DNA of 64,000 nucleotides from Epiperipatus broadwayi (taxonomy: Eukaryota > Onychophora > Udeonychophora > Euonychophora > Peripatidae), in assembly GCA_028023455.1 (NCBI GenBank), contig JAQFVV010000254.1:870001-934000 (forward strand), given 5' to 3'. Positions 24,030-36,234 of this stretch are shown in pieces. The translations under genes were made by a program, and so were the position numbers. The notes beneath the pieces were generated by a model that worked only from the letters and a program-made list of their open reading frames with translations, did not search any database and was not told where the DNA came from. Position 1 is the first letter of the stretch. Each line of letters opens with the position of its first letter.

Positions 24030-25610
24030 CTTTATGTTAAAAGTATTTATAACCAATTAGTTAAATAACAGCTCTATTATTGGACCAGGTTCAAATGCCA
24101 TCCAACATGGGAACTGAAGCTCCATAAATTAACCCAGCATAAGCAAAGTTAAAAAAGTAAAATCATAATTAAAATTTAAAATTGGAAAAAAAAAGATCAA
24201 AACTAAAATTAGAATAAACACTAAATTGTGTACATATAAAAATTAAAATGGTGAGCAATATGAGAAGAGAAATAGACCAAGGTAAACAATTATAGTATTG
24301 ATAAAATAAGAAATAATAATTGAAAATATATATGAATATGAAATTTAAATAAAAAGAAATGAGAAAAAAAGCGGTCAGAAATGATAGATTATTTATTAGT
24401 GGGGGTTTGGAGTTAGTCAAACACTTCATTTGATTTTAAATATTTAGTCGAACATTCCATTTACTTTAAAAATAGAAGAAAGTAATGAAAATTAAAAATC
24501 ACCTGACAACGGTCAGGGGGATTTAGAACTGCTATTAGTGAAATGGAAATATAATGAGAATTTTATTAAAGTAAAATATACATGGCTTGCATACCACATT
24601 TATATGTATACATTGAAACTTTCTTATTGACATAATTTTATCCTGTCATTGATTGCTTTTGTATCCACTCTAATGTGTAAATAAAGTTTTAATTTTGAAA
24701 GTAAAATAATAAAGTTTTAGAGTAAATATACAATAATGAAATAAAAGTTTTTTTCTTTGTATAGAATCAAAATGTGGTAATAAAATAATAAGTAAATCTG
24801 AAAGAATAAATAAAGCATATAATAAATAAAATGAAATCTATAATAAAATAAAGAAATTTTCTAATAATCATTCAAAAAGGTTGAGGAAGGTGAGTAAAGT
24901 GCAGGCTCTCACTCTGTAAACCTAGTAGCCATAATGGACTGAATAGAGAGGGGTATAGATTTCCTTATTTCTAGGATGAGGTTCCAGTAGAAAGGTTCTG
25001 GACCCATCATGCTGGGAGAAATAGTTTCAATCCCATATCTCAAATAGGTGCACTGGAAAAATACCAACATAAGCTGCAAATCAGTTTTGTGGAAAGAAAA
25101 ATCCCCATCATATAATAAATAAATCTTATTTTAGTGTAAGATGAATGGTCAGTGGATGAATACTGCCATTCACAATGGATCCATTTTATCTTCTAGGATA
25201 CAGACCCATTGGAGAAAGTCATGAACTCATTAAATCGGCTGGTAGAGAAATTTCAGCATAGAAGTTAAAGTTGTTTTTTGTTTATTGCATAAGTCAGATA
25301 TAAGCCAAATATGTTCTGTTATCTGCAGCATTCAGCTTTTCTGTTCACATCATAAAATGCATGTTGTACCTCATGATCATCACTTATGACATAATTCATT
25401 GCAAGTCAATGTAGATTATGGCCTGCAGGGAAGAGTAGCATAAAAAAAGACATACTCTGAAATTTTTGCTAATCTGTATGCAATTGAACACTTATTTAAT
25501 AAAAAAAAATATTACATAAATAAAAATGAAAAAAAAAAAAATCAAATGTTAAAGCTAGAAAAATTAATAATAAGGTATAAGAACTAAAATGGGTCAAATT
25601 GTTGCATTTT
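24030..25610. other. No gene recognised; AT-rich with a more complex patch
   Basis: The patch at about 24880-25270 has more balanced composition than its flanks and may be transposon-derived. No family or frame is recognised. Confidence 0.45.
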
Positions 25611-25639
25611 ACCTCTTAAACATGTGTGTGTGATAGATA

Positions 25640-27070
25640 TGTTACAAACACACATATTTTTCATTACATATATTATCATTTAAAAATAAATGATCAGATT
25701 TACTAAGAAATAAATAAAAGCAAATAAATGAGAATAGTCCAAAAGTAATAATTAATTAAGAAATGGTTCTAAAATCATACTTCTAAGAATAAAAAGATTG
25801 CTTATATTTTGATTTTAAAATACAATAAAAGTATCTGTTAAACAGAGGGCTTGGGTAGAAATTTAAAGAAGAATTAGAGAAAAGATTTTAAACTTTTTTT
25901 TCTTTTTCTGTAAAGAAAACTCCTTTTATAATGTATAAAATAAACCAATGTAAAATCAGAATAAAAATTAGTCTGTAAAAATAAATGTTGTAATCAAATA
26001 TTTTGTAAGATTTCAGGTTTATAATAAATTCAAAATCGATAGTTGAATTAATTAAAAAAACTACAATATCTTATTGAGATGGTAGATTAATATACGCAAA
26101 GATTAAATGAAAACACTAGGAGAAAAAAAGTATATAAAGTCACTCTCTCTACTGCAATCTACTAGATCATTCATGAGTTGGGTTCATATTGTTGCTACAC
26201 AGTTGGATTGCTATTAATATGGACAGAATTCAAAAAGCAGAATCAGATTTTGGAGAACTTTAAGTGCAGCAGCAGACTAGTTACTGTTGCAGACCACTTT
26301 AGTGCAGACACTGCCAAAATAGCAATATGCATTACTAAAACTCCGGTCCTCTGTCAAATCAACTGTGCTCACCTGAACCAATGCCTGAAACAAATGTTTA
26401 GATAGTTAATCGATGCTATCACTAATCTCTTCCTTCCCCATTGACAAAACAAAGAATGGAAAAACTCTGGAATCATTGATGGAGACCAAAAAGCCAACCG
26501 GCTGGAAACTAACAATCATGAAAACCTAGGTAAAGATAATTTTCAATATATTCTGATCATAGTCTAGACTCATTATTTTAAATGAACTTTAATTAATGAA
26601 CTATTGTAATTATAGCATGAAGTCATATATTTTTCTTATTTTAAATTTATTATTGTTATAATGTTAAATATGCATGTGTATAAATAAATATTGCTTGCTT
26701 TTTTATTTTATCTATTTTCTCTTTCTCTCTTGTCACTGCATCACCAGTAAAATTAGAGAAAAGTTGTTTTATGTGTTATGTAAATATGTTGGACCCTGAT
26801 ATAGTGTTAGTCATGGGATATTTCATGCGCTGGGTTATGAAGCATGCTGACTATAGAGTTTATCATTTGCTGGTGCCTGAAGTTGATATTTAAAAGAAAT
26901 AAAATGCTTTGGATGACAGGGGTTTGAATCCAGCAGTCAAGGTAATCATGGTCTGGAAATATGATTGTGCTATGCATTGCATAGCTCAATCTGATCATGG
27001 GTATCATTGGTGGCTTTTCTATCAATGGCATTCTCTCATCTGCTTCAAGGTCTGGTCCATTCCTGTTTTT
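25640..27070 (+). repeat. Long dispersed repeat E, copy 2
   Basis: This is the uninterrupted copy of the repeat at 21640-24020. It has the TATA-like GTATATAAAGTC at about 26130 followed by a pyrimidine-rich CTCTCTCTA, as in copy 1. The tail block CAGGGGTTTGAATCCAGC (about 26917) resembles a pol III box B but has no box A partner. The short plus-strand frames at 26178-26405 and 26909-27094 are not conserved in copy 1. Confidence 0.75.
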
Positions 27071-27079
27071 TTAATTATT

Positions 27080-29180
27080 ATAAAAGGAATTTAAACTGAA
27101 TTAAATAATATTGCTATTATCAGACCTGGTTCGATATATATATTGAATTGGATGCTTTATCTGCTTCAAAGGCAACCATTGCAAAATTCAAAACATATAT
27201 ATTTCTAAAGTTTTTTAAAACAAAACTGAATTATTATTAAGAGTATGTGCCATAACACATGTACGCAATTATAGACAGAAATGTAAAAACATTCTAATTT
27301 AAAAAGGGTTTTAATTGTGATCAGTTCCTTTCTATTTTGTTGATAGTAATTTATTTTTAGAAGCTGAGACTTATTTTTTTTAAATTAATTTTGAAATAGA
27401 TAAAAGTCCTGGTCAAGATTAGGTGGAAGATAACAATCCACATATATAGCACTGGGTTTTTGATTGAATTATTATTACACTTCTTATTCTTATTGTGACT
27501 CGTATTCAGCTTACTGTTTTAATTTTTCTATTTGCTAATTGCTCAATGCAGATCATCAAAGTTGGATGTCTGCAGATAGCTTATAGTTTTGCTGCATGCT
27601 GTGATTAAAATGAATTGTTTAGCTATTTGCTAATAGAAGTAAATAGATTAGGCTATTGGAAGTAGTGACCATTCATCCAGGATGCAGAACATACCCATTG
27701 TAATGAATCTTAATTATAATACACAGTGCTAAATCAACCCAAAGATAAACCTCATAGCTTCATAATTGTGCCTTGAAAAACATAACTTAAAAGCCTAGTC
27801 CAGAGCTGATCCTATGTATTGCCTTCATACTCCTGACCAAAGAAATAGAAATCAAAACCTTTGAAATGAACCCTATGCAGACCTGAATTTTGTGAATCCC
27901 ACTGGAAGGAATCTGCCAGACTGAACAATATGCCTCAAGGTAAATGAATTTTTTCATATTACAACCAGGGCTTAAATCTTGTTAAAGTCTCAGCTTAATC
28001 TAAAAGAAACCTGTCTGTATAATATGTTATGCATACTTATTTAAATATCATTAATTATTTTATTATGCGTTATTCATTGGAGTCTTAGTTTTAAAATTTC
28101 ACATTGTAAATTTATTTGTCAGAAAGTGTATTGTGTGTTTATAGTTTATACTCAGTTTATTTCTCTTGTATATTACTAACCATTGATAAATGCTGGGGCA
28201 GATATTAATTTTCCTTTTAACTCATGTGTTCTTTATTCTTTCATCATAATTAATTTAGAGAATCTTGGTTTGTATTTCCTGCAGACTGTAAATCTTTTTG
28301 TTAGTGATTTATCAAATGTACTCTGTTTTTCTTTAAACAGTAGAGATTTTGGTTTACCTATATTTCAGATTACAATATACAGCAATCTTTTCTTGTTCTT
28401 TTTTTAGAATCAATTTGACATTCTTAAACATGACAATTTATGAGTGTTTGCAGGCAAATGACATTCCTATAAGATCTGAGGTTTTTGTCATGTTATAGGA
28501 AAAGACCACACTGCACTGATTCATTGAATTCCATACAAGGTCATTTTGTTTTTTTAAATCTCTAACTAACAAAAACTGGAATTTGTTTAGATAAATCACT
28601 GGAAGAAAGACATTATAAATTCTTTTTATTTCTTAGGTAAGAAAATGAACTTATCTGTCTAAGTGTTTAATGCCATACTCTTGTACACTCTCTGATAAAT
28701 CTGTTTGAGAAATCTAGGTCAAATTTTCATATTTTGTTTGACTAATATTTTTTTTTAATTTAATAAACTTTAAAATTATTTATAATTATTTTGAGCTAAC
28801 GTTTGTCTATGTAGTCATCCTCAATTGTCTGAACAATGTTAAAGATCTCATTCTCTCTCTGGGTCTAGCTAGTAGCATTTAAAATCATCATTAACTTCTG
28901 GGTAAATTAAATTTTCTAGATAGTTAGTGACCTTGTGGCATCCTCAGTGATTGAAAGATGATTGAAGTTACCATTACCATATATATATATCACTAGATGT
29001 TTCTTCTATAAGTTAAAATGTATACCCTTATGTATATATATATATATTTAGTATGTGTATGTAATAATATATGTGCACATAAGTGATTAAAAATATGGAA
29101 TATTTTTTTAAGTCAAAAGTCTTTAACATTTTTACTTTGATTGGAATTTTTTTTTTAAAAAAAGATGTCACTAAAACTAT
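27080..29180. other. No gene recognised
   Basis: Sequence is AT-rich with a moderately complex patch at about 27640-27950. No conserved frame or repeat match was found within the window. Confidence 0.45.
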
Positions 29181-29189
29181 ATTGTAAAT

Positions 29190-29584
29190 CAGGGGTCCTC
29201 AACCTTTTTGCACTTAAGAGCACATCTATAATATCAGCCAGGTGGCGGCCACCATTTTTTTTCCAACCAGATTGCGGGCACCATTTATTTTTTCAATGTA
29301 AATTTATAGTTGGATATTGTTAATAATACACATAATGTACAAAAAAATATTTATTTCAAAATTAAAATTTTAATATATAATTAACGTTTATATTTTTACG
29401 CTGTAAAAGTATAGTGTGCCCTACAATTTGATTACAATATAATACAATAATTTATAAGAAATTTTAAAAATTAAATTTATTTGTATCAGTTAAATAATTT
29501 TTATCGTGTTTGGATAACGATGGGCACACATAAAATGGTCTATGGGCACCATGGTGCTCGCGGGCATAGGGTTGGGGACCCCTG
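29190..29584. mobile_element. Non-autonomous hAT element (MITE) 2
   Basis: The termini are CAGGGGTCCTCAACC and GGTTGGGGACCCCTG, 15 bp with one mismatch. A perfect 8-bp target duplication TTGTAAAT lies at 29182-29189 and 29585-29592. The interior is 395 bp, has no transposase and contains GCGGGCACCAT-type blocks near both ends. It is a different subfamily from the element at 17536. Confidence 0.88.
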
Positions 29585-29599
29585 TTGTAAATGAACTTC

Positions 29600-30470
29600 A
29601 CATAATACACATAATTTTCCTTTAAATAAATTGAAAGTAAAAAAAATCTTTATAATGCCCTCTAGTGAGTTAACAAACAAACTGATTTTTCAACTTCAAT
29701 AAAAGCATTAAAAAAAATAGAAGCTAGTATCTACTACAGAGTAGAGCCACCATTCATATAGCAATAACCTATAAATTAAGCAAATGATTAAAATAATCAA
29801 TAAATTTCAAGAATTTGATTAAAAAATTAAAAATTCAATATATATATATATCTTTAGCAGTCAAACCAATGCAAAATGATTATAAAACAAATACAGTTAA
29901 CAAGTAGGATCATCACAAGCAGTTCGTAAGAAATTAAATTACTGATGGAGTTGCATTTACCCTCATCATTAATTTAATTTTTCATGGAATGCTCATAATG
30001 ATCATACTTATTGAATGTATTTGTTTTGCAATCATTGCACATTAGTTTGATTGTTGAGTATATTATTTTCAGGCAGAGGTGCATTATAACTTCATGAGGC
30101 CATGGGAAAATTCAAATTTGGAACTCACATATGTCACAAATGCACACATTTTCTCTGAAAAGAGGAAGGATTCTTTTTGAAAGAATTCATTTTAAAAAAT
30201 TGAAGAATTATTAGAGATAAAATTTCATTTTAAAAAAAATTGCATATATTATATTTATGATCAATTCAAATGTTTCACTATGCATTAATCTCATACAAAG
30301 ATGTTGTTCTTCTACTCTTCATTCTAAAAAGTTTTGGGTTTGTATTACTGACTTTAATTCAGGGTTCCAGGCAAATTCCTGTTTTCCCAATGGATGATAT
30401 ACTGCTGTTTTCAGATTTATTTTCTAATTATACCATATCATTTTCATATTTTTGAGCTTATTTTTTGGTG
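29600..30470. other. AT-rich region, no gene recognised
   Basis: Only short chance frames are present. Confidence 0.5.
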
Positions 30471-30473
30471 CTG

Positions 30474-30660
30474 CATTTGTTTTGCCCAAAAGATTATGGT
30501 GATGATATTTTGGTTGTAATCATATGTCAAACTATTTCCAACATGTAATAATAATTGTTAAATGTTTTTAGAAAAATTCAAATCTGTATTTAAACTTTTC
30601 CATTACATTCAACAGTTAATAATAGCACAGAGATTAATATATAGCAAAACCTTTTGATTG
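30474..30660 (+). repeat. Degraded copy of palindromic family H
   Basis: GATTATGGTGATGATATT, ACTATTTCCAACATGTAAT, AATGTTTTTAGAAAA and ATTCAACAGTTAATAATAGC follow in the order seen in the left part of the H insertion at 50109-50573. Only one orientation is present, so the palindrome is incomplete or this copy never had one. Confidence 0.6.
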
Positions 30661-30669
30661 TTATTATCC

Positions 30670-32645
30670 TCCTTTGTCCTTGAGATTGTCATTATATGTT
30701 GAATATTTTCTTCACTTTTTCATTTGATTAATTTGTACTTATTGTTATATAGATATTAATGTCATTGTGTACAAGAGCATGGACTAAACTAACATCTAAA
30801 AAAAAGTATTATGTAGACCTAAATTCCTTTTTAGTAGGTAATATTAAGTTCTTCTTTATATATATAATACATTTATTATTTTGTTATTCTATTAATTTGC
30901 TAACTAACATATAAACAATAAGCTAGGATATACAATTCGATATGAAATTAAATTTTTTTATTACACTATTAAATTTTATATAATATTTTAATATATAAGC
31001 CCACTTACTTCTCTTATTTTAATATTTAGACCTGGTAATAAATTGTGTAAAAATAAATGGACCAATTATTCAAATAGTTGAAGCAAAGACAAGAAGTTAT
31101 GGAATACTTTTTGGATCATGTCAGTATTTCTTAACTTCAAAATCACTTAATACTTCAATGAAATATATAGTTTAGTACTATAGATAACTATTTTATTTCT
31201 GTGTTTTTTTCACAATTTTATTTATAAGAACTGTATTATCAGATACTGTTTCCAACATGACTGACCATACTATACAAAACTTTACCAATTGCAATAAATA
31301 AACATAAGATTCTGTATGGATTGATGCAGTATGGGAACTTCCAAGCATAATAATATCAATAAAGCCCCCATGTGTGGTTATACAGATTGTGCAGGACACA
31401 AAGGTGCTTTATTGTGGGAGTGCCAAGACACTAAGATAATTAATAAAATTTGTAAGTAAATAAAAAATGTTTGCATTTTTTAATTACCTCATTGTTAGAA
31501 ATATGTCCTGAGTGTAATTTTTTTTTTTTAAATATGAGATGTATGCTTTTTTTATTTATTGTGACAATTTTCCAAGCCTCAAACTTTGTGACTTGAAAAA
31601 TATTATGTATTTACACTTACCATTATGTTAAAATGAAAAACCTTATGTCATTTTGTCATGATCATTAATAAAACTTCTACATAAATGTTTACACTTCTGG
31701 ATCACTATTGTTAGATGTATTCTGATTATAAATATTTTTTATTTAAATATAAAAATACTTTTTTTTACTTAGATTTATTGTGACAATTATTTGAGCCTTA
31801 AAATATACTTCTTATATACTCTATCTTTGCACAAAACTGAACAGGCCGATGCCTTTTTGTCACTTATTAATAAAATGTCTATGTAAATGAAAATGTTAAG
31901 ATTTTCCAAACATTAATTTATATTAAAAGTAACACATTACCATTAATAAATTATTTAAAAATAAGATTTATTTAAAAAATATTACCTCATAATTATAGTA
32001 ATTTTGCAAGTGAGGAAATTAAGTTTATCAATAATATTTCACAAAACTTATATCAAATAGTTTAGCCTAGTGGTAAAATATCCATCACTGGAATGTGAGA
32101 TCCTTGGATTAATTAGCTAAGTGACTTGTGAAAAGTTTATAAATGATATATTTTTCTTCTTCCTTCTTTTTATTATGCTATATTATCTTATATACATGTT
32201 TTGCTAAGCTACTTTTTTTTTGAATGCCAAAATATTTAATTCTAAACAAATTTCATGTTAATGATATTATTTAATGCAATTCTGTTATTATAATAAAACC
32301 CCTACATGATTGTACTATTGACATAGTCTAAAAAAATTATGTATTGGAATAAACCAAGAGTTTGATTTTTTTTTAATAATTATCCGGCATAATCCTATGA
32401 ATCAATAAAATAAAGTGTAAGGCATTTTAATGGCTTCTAAAAATGTAATGAATAAACAATCTGTCTAAGTAAGAAAAAAATTTTTTTTTTCCTGGATAAA
32501 TACCTAATTGTCAAACTACATAATAAAGGGTGTAATATATTTAATATGACTTAGTTATTAATAAGTGTTCAAAAATAAAATTATATGGGAGGTAAATATA
32601 TTTTATTGAATGAAAATAAGTTAAATTATTTTTGTTAATGAAAAC
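30670..32645. other. AT-rich region, no gene recognised
   Basis: A minus-strand 68-codon frame at 31193-31399 has unusual composition for the region but no recognisable domain. It is not called as a gene. Confidence 0.45.
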
Positions 32646-32659
32646 ATAAACAAGTTTTA

Positions 32660-33100
32660 AATAATATTTATTTTACAAAGTGCAGACAGTATTGAAATTA
32701 AACTGAGAGAGTGCAAACCTCTCAAGCGCTTAGCCAATCAGATCACAAATACTGAGACAGAGAATTTAACAAGAAAATAGTGGTTCCATTCTCTTCTTTA
32801 CTTGTCTTTCTATATATCCAAGCCAGTCCAAAGTATATTGCTGCAAGTTATAACATCTAAAAACTACTGTGTAGTAAATTGAAAGATTTCATGCTGTAGG
32901 TTCATAATTAGAACTCAGTGAGTTGAGTGTGAAGATATTTAAGATTCATGCTTTCAGATCTAAGTACTTTGGACTGGCTTGGATATATAGAAAGACAAGT
33001 ATAGAAGAGAGTGGAACCACTCTTTTCTTGTTAAATTCTCTGTCTCAGTATTTGTGATCTGATTGACTAAGCGCTTGAGAGGTTTGCACTCTCTCAGTTT
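32660..33100. mobile_element. Palindromic insertion, family F
   Basis: A 12-bp target duplication AAACAAGTTTTA (32648-32659 and 33101-33112) encloses a 441-bp insertion. Its arms, about 32694-32835 and 32960-33100, are inverted repeats with only a few mismatches, separated by about 125 bp. The left side has an extra unpaired AT-rich stretch (32660-32693). Each arm carries GCCAATCAGA, CTGAGACAGAGA, a hairpin and TATATATCC-AAGCCAGTC in the order found in family G. There is no ORF and no hammerhead core. Confidence 0.8.
32732..32828 (+). promoter_or_regulatory. Promoter-like module of family F
   Basis: GCCAATCAGA, GAGACAGAGA, a hairpin (about 32771-32797, arms AGAAAAT/ATTCTCTTCT around GTGGTTCC) and TATATATCCAAGCCAGTC are in the order seen at 12829-12952. 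The hairpin bases differ between F and G while pairing is largely kept. The inverted arm carries the same module on the other strand. The promoter role is inferred from motifs only. Confidence 0.42.
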
Positions 33101-33120
33101 AAACAAGTTTTATGTGAATT

Positions 33121-33245
33121 AAAAAAAATGAAAGGATTTGTAAAACAAAGAATGTTTAACAAAAAGGTGTGAATGGAATGAAAAATAATGAAAGGGTTTT
33201 TAAAACAAAGAACATTTTAACAAGAAGGTATGAATGAGATATAAC
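33121..33245 (+). repeat. Tandem duplication, about 60 bp, two copies
   Basis: AATGAAAGG(A/G)TTT, AAAACAAAGAA and AACAA(A/G)AAGGT(G/A)TGAATG occur twice in order, immediately after palindrome F. Confidence 0.75.
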
Positions 33246-33873
33246 AGTTTTATCAGTCATGTTAATTAAAACTGATCTACTTTGGCTGGTCCTAATAAAA
33301 TATTAAAGTTATGTGATCAATGAACAATGTAAGTATGAAAATTTAAAATATTGGATTACATATAATAAATTATAGTTATTTATTGTGGACAACACCACAT
33401 AAAAAATTAAATAATCGTGTAAATATTTTATCATTAAAAGAATATAATTTCAATGATAGAAAATGTGAATAAGTTTATGTATAAGAGATTTTCAATGGGT
33501 TTTCAAACAAACAAGGATTAAGTTTTAATAAATTACTGACCAGCAAGTGGGAAAGATGGAGTTCAAAAGTGAAGCATTCCAAAAAAATCATACTCTGGAT
33601 GTACATAACATTTGGTAAGTTAAATATTATTTGATTACTTATATAATATCAGAGTTGGCCCAAGAAAGGAGGGGAGCAGTACAATGATTTTGTGGATATG
33701 AGTGGTGTCAGTGGTTTTTTAAAATATAATAAAAACATTTAGATATTTTCAAAAACGTCTTATTTGCAGATATTTCCTATCTGTACTAACATTATCACAG
33801 TATTGTTCAAAAAATAGTATGAAAACTTTTGGAAAAAAAAAATTAAAAACTTCAAATTTACTGAATAAGTACT

Positions 33874-34028
33874 TAAGTACCTAGAAGAATTTGAATTTAG
33901 GATTTTTCAATCCATATTTGTCCTCTACTCTATCTCAAATAACCTCACATATGTGTCAGCTGTTTGAGATGGAATAGAGGATGAATATAAACTGAAACAT
34001 CCTAAGTTGAAATCCCTCTAGTTACTTA
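33874..34028. mobile_element. Foldback MITE, about 155 bp
   Basis: The arms (33874-33944 and about 33958-34028) are inverted repeats of about 70 bp with scattered mismatches. Shared blocks are TAAGTA(C/A)CTAGA, TCCTCTA and CATCTCAAA-type sequence. The whole element can fold into one hairpin. No coding capacity is present. The superfamily is uncertain because the flanking duplication is not clear. Confidence 0.65.
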
Positions 34029-34029
34029 T

Positions 34030-35150
34030 ATAGAAAATTTTCAGTACACTGAATGAAAAGGTTAATTAAATAAATATTTTTCTTTTAAGGTATGATTTAA
34101 TTATTGTTTTAAAAATGTTCATTAAACATTAGTATGTGTTTATTTTATAGAAATAAATGAATAAAACACATACAGAAATAACTAAATCAATATTTTCAGG
34201 TCTTTCTTGAGAAAGCACTAAAGGGGGGTGGGGAGGCGCTTAAATTTACCTTGTTTGGGCGCTTCTTAGTTTCATGATGGGTCTAATATCAATATTTATT
34301 TTTTGTTCAATATATATATGTATGTGAGTGAATCATTTAAAATATCATAGCATATACAATATAAACAATTCAAATTATGAAAGAATTTGATCGTTTATTT
34401 AAATAGCAACTACAATTCTTCAGAAAATTAGATTTCTTTATCAAATTACGAGTTGCTTTTGCAAATCTAAATTACTCTTGAACTTATGGTGCAATCAAAC
34501 ATATTGCAATCTACATCAAAGTGTTCTTTGATCGTATAGATTAGATAAATTATAGATATTGAATTTATATATAAAGTAGTTACACAATGCAATTGGAATG
34601 ATAGAAGGAAATTTATATTATTCTGTCCTTTGTTGTTTAATTGGAAATAAAACTGTGTTGCTATTATTATTAAATGCAATCTTATGAGGATTCTTTTTTG
34701 TTAAAATAAATATCAAGGATTTTTTAGACAGTTAAATTATTCAATAAAGATATTATATTTGCCGAAAATTTGTCTTTGTTTGATAATAAGTAGTATGGAG
34801 TAGTTGATTCTCAAATAAAAGCTGAAGTATTTCAGAAAGGATACATATAGAGAAATAATGATAAAAATTCCTAAATCATAAAAGGTTGCGGTATAAAATA
34901 ATAAAATATCACATGACTTCAGCTTACACATTTCTATGCCACCTATTGTAAACTTTAGTAATTAATAAATGCCAGATAAAATAGCAATGAGTAAAGTGGT
35001 CATGTGGTAGAATTCTCTAATATTTTATCGGTTTTATATTAATTCTGCCCAGGAAAGAAACCATAACATATATATATACTGAACTGGTTACAGATTTATA
35101 TGACTCTAAGCAATTAGGTTTAGATTGAAAACTTTTCAATGTGGATCGAT
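34030..35150. other. AT-rich region, no gene recognised
   Basis: Short minus-strand frames at 34467-34679 and 34737-34931 have no recognisable motif. Confidence 0.45.
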
Positions 35151-35157
35151 AGCTTGA

Positions 35158-35300
35158 TAAATAAAAGAGAAATAAATTATGGTCGCAGAGAGTGGGTGTA
35201 TTAGATCCTATAGGTTCAAGTGCATTGTTTTTAGATCTGAAGCTCCTCACTGATGAAAATCCTAAACTTGAAACTAATCAGGAGATATTGAATAGAACAG
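35158..35300 (+). repeat. Family D fragment with a hammerhead core
   Basis: TATTAGATCCTA, a TTTTAGATCTGAAG-type block and CCTCACTGATGA match the plus arm of element D at 39035-39160. Only one orientation is present here. The fragment ends within the following AT-rich DNA. Confidence 0.6.
35232..35296 (+). ncRNA. Hammerhead ribozyme, family D fragment copy (stems decayed)
   Basis: CTGATGA (35250-35256) and GAAAC (35270-35274) are perfect, and the cleavage triplet would be ATC (35277-35279). The distance between the core halves fits a short stem II, but its pairing is poor (only a few A-T pairs). Stem I next to the core is shifted (CTCCT with AGGAG). It is probably a decayed ribozyme. Confidence 0.5.
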
Positions 35301-35786
35301 CACAGAATAGAGATTTATTAAGCATTATCACCTGGCAACTATTAGTTATTAAAACTTATCTGGTGACTTAATGATACAGTATGTCATGTGTTAGTTATGA
35401 TTGCTTTTACAAGTTCTATGTTCTTTTAATAAACATTTATATATTATAATGTGCATACAAGCAAATGAGAATTATGTCATATTTAATCTTCAATATAATC
35501 AATTCTATGTGATAGTAATGATGAATGTTGGAAATATCTAAAAAAAATTAATGTAAATCAGCACTTTGGAAAGCAGGTTTAAATTCTAATGTAATAGAAT
35601 GTCAAATGACAATTAAGCCACATTTTTAATATTTTATTGAGAAATTTACTAACTTATGTATTTACATGAGACATGCCAGTACCAAATCTAGCTCTTCATC
35701 TGATCATGTTCTTACTTTTGCAAATTTTTGCCTCCCTTGATCATTACAATATAACTATAATGGTGCTTTTTACTGGCATGATAACT

Positions 35787-35987
35787 TCAAGCTCTGAGAA
35801 GGTCCCTTCTAGGATTTTTTTTAATGTCTATTACTGGATATTTTACCAAATTAATTGGATGTGATTTGGTTAGTATATTCATATATTTTTCAGTCCTTTT
35901 CAAAACTACTGGTGCACCATTAATTTCAGAAGCCTTATCAATTCTAAGATTGGCTTGATTATTTTTTATATTTAAAAGCTCTTTCAT
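35787..35987 (-). other. Uncharacterised minus-strand frame
   Basis: A 66-codon frame, extendable upstream toward 36040 without a stop for some distance, has balanced residue use (INGAPVVLKRTEKYMNIL) that looks more protein-like than most frames here. I do not recognise a domain. It could be part of a decayed transposon gene. It is separate from the mariner-like end at about 36080. Confidence 0.3.
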
Positions 35988-36079
35988 ATAATTTTTTTCA
36001 TTAAAAGTGTTTTGAATGCTCTCTTTATAATATATATTATAAATTTCTCCTATTTCTGTTTTTTCATTATTACTTCATA

Positions 36080-36230
36080 CATGATGTCTGACAATTAAGT
36101 TCACAAACACAACCTGAAAAAGTGTTACATACTCATTGGCCAACTTTGACATATTCCTTTTAAGAAGCAATGTACCAATACAGTACCTAGTCAATTCTTG
36201 GAAGCAATTTTCTGGATTGATGCTGAACTT
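36080..36230 (-). pseudogene. Mariner-like 3' end fragment
   Basis: TGTCTGACAATTAAGTTC at 36084 resembles the terminal inverted repeat of some mariner elements. The minus-strand translation just inside it (ENCFQELTR, then a CI…K…Y block) resembles the extreme C-terminus of mariner transposases. Only this end is present. Confidence 0.42.
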
Positions 36231-36234
36231 GTCA

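Noticed and set aside
26909-27094. 61-codon frame in repeat E copy 2
   Set aside because: It is not open in copy 1 or copy 3, so it is not a conserved gene of the family.
32855-32930. Possible hammerhead in the centre of palindrome F (CTCAGTGAGTTGAG resembling family C)
   Set aside because: GAAAC and a cleavage triplet are missing and the resemblance is limited to about 14 bases.
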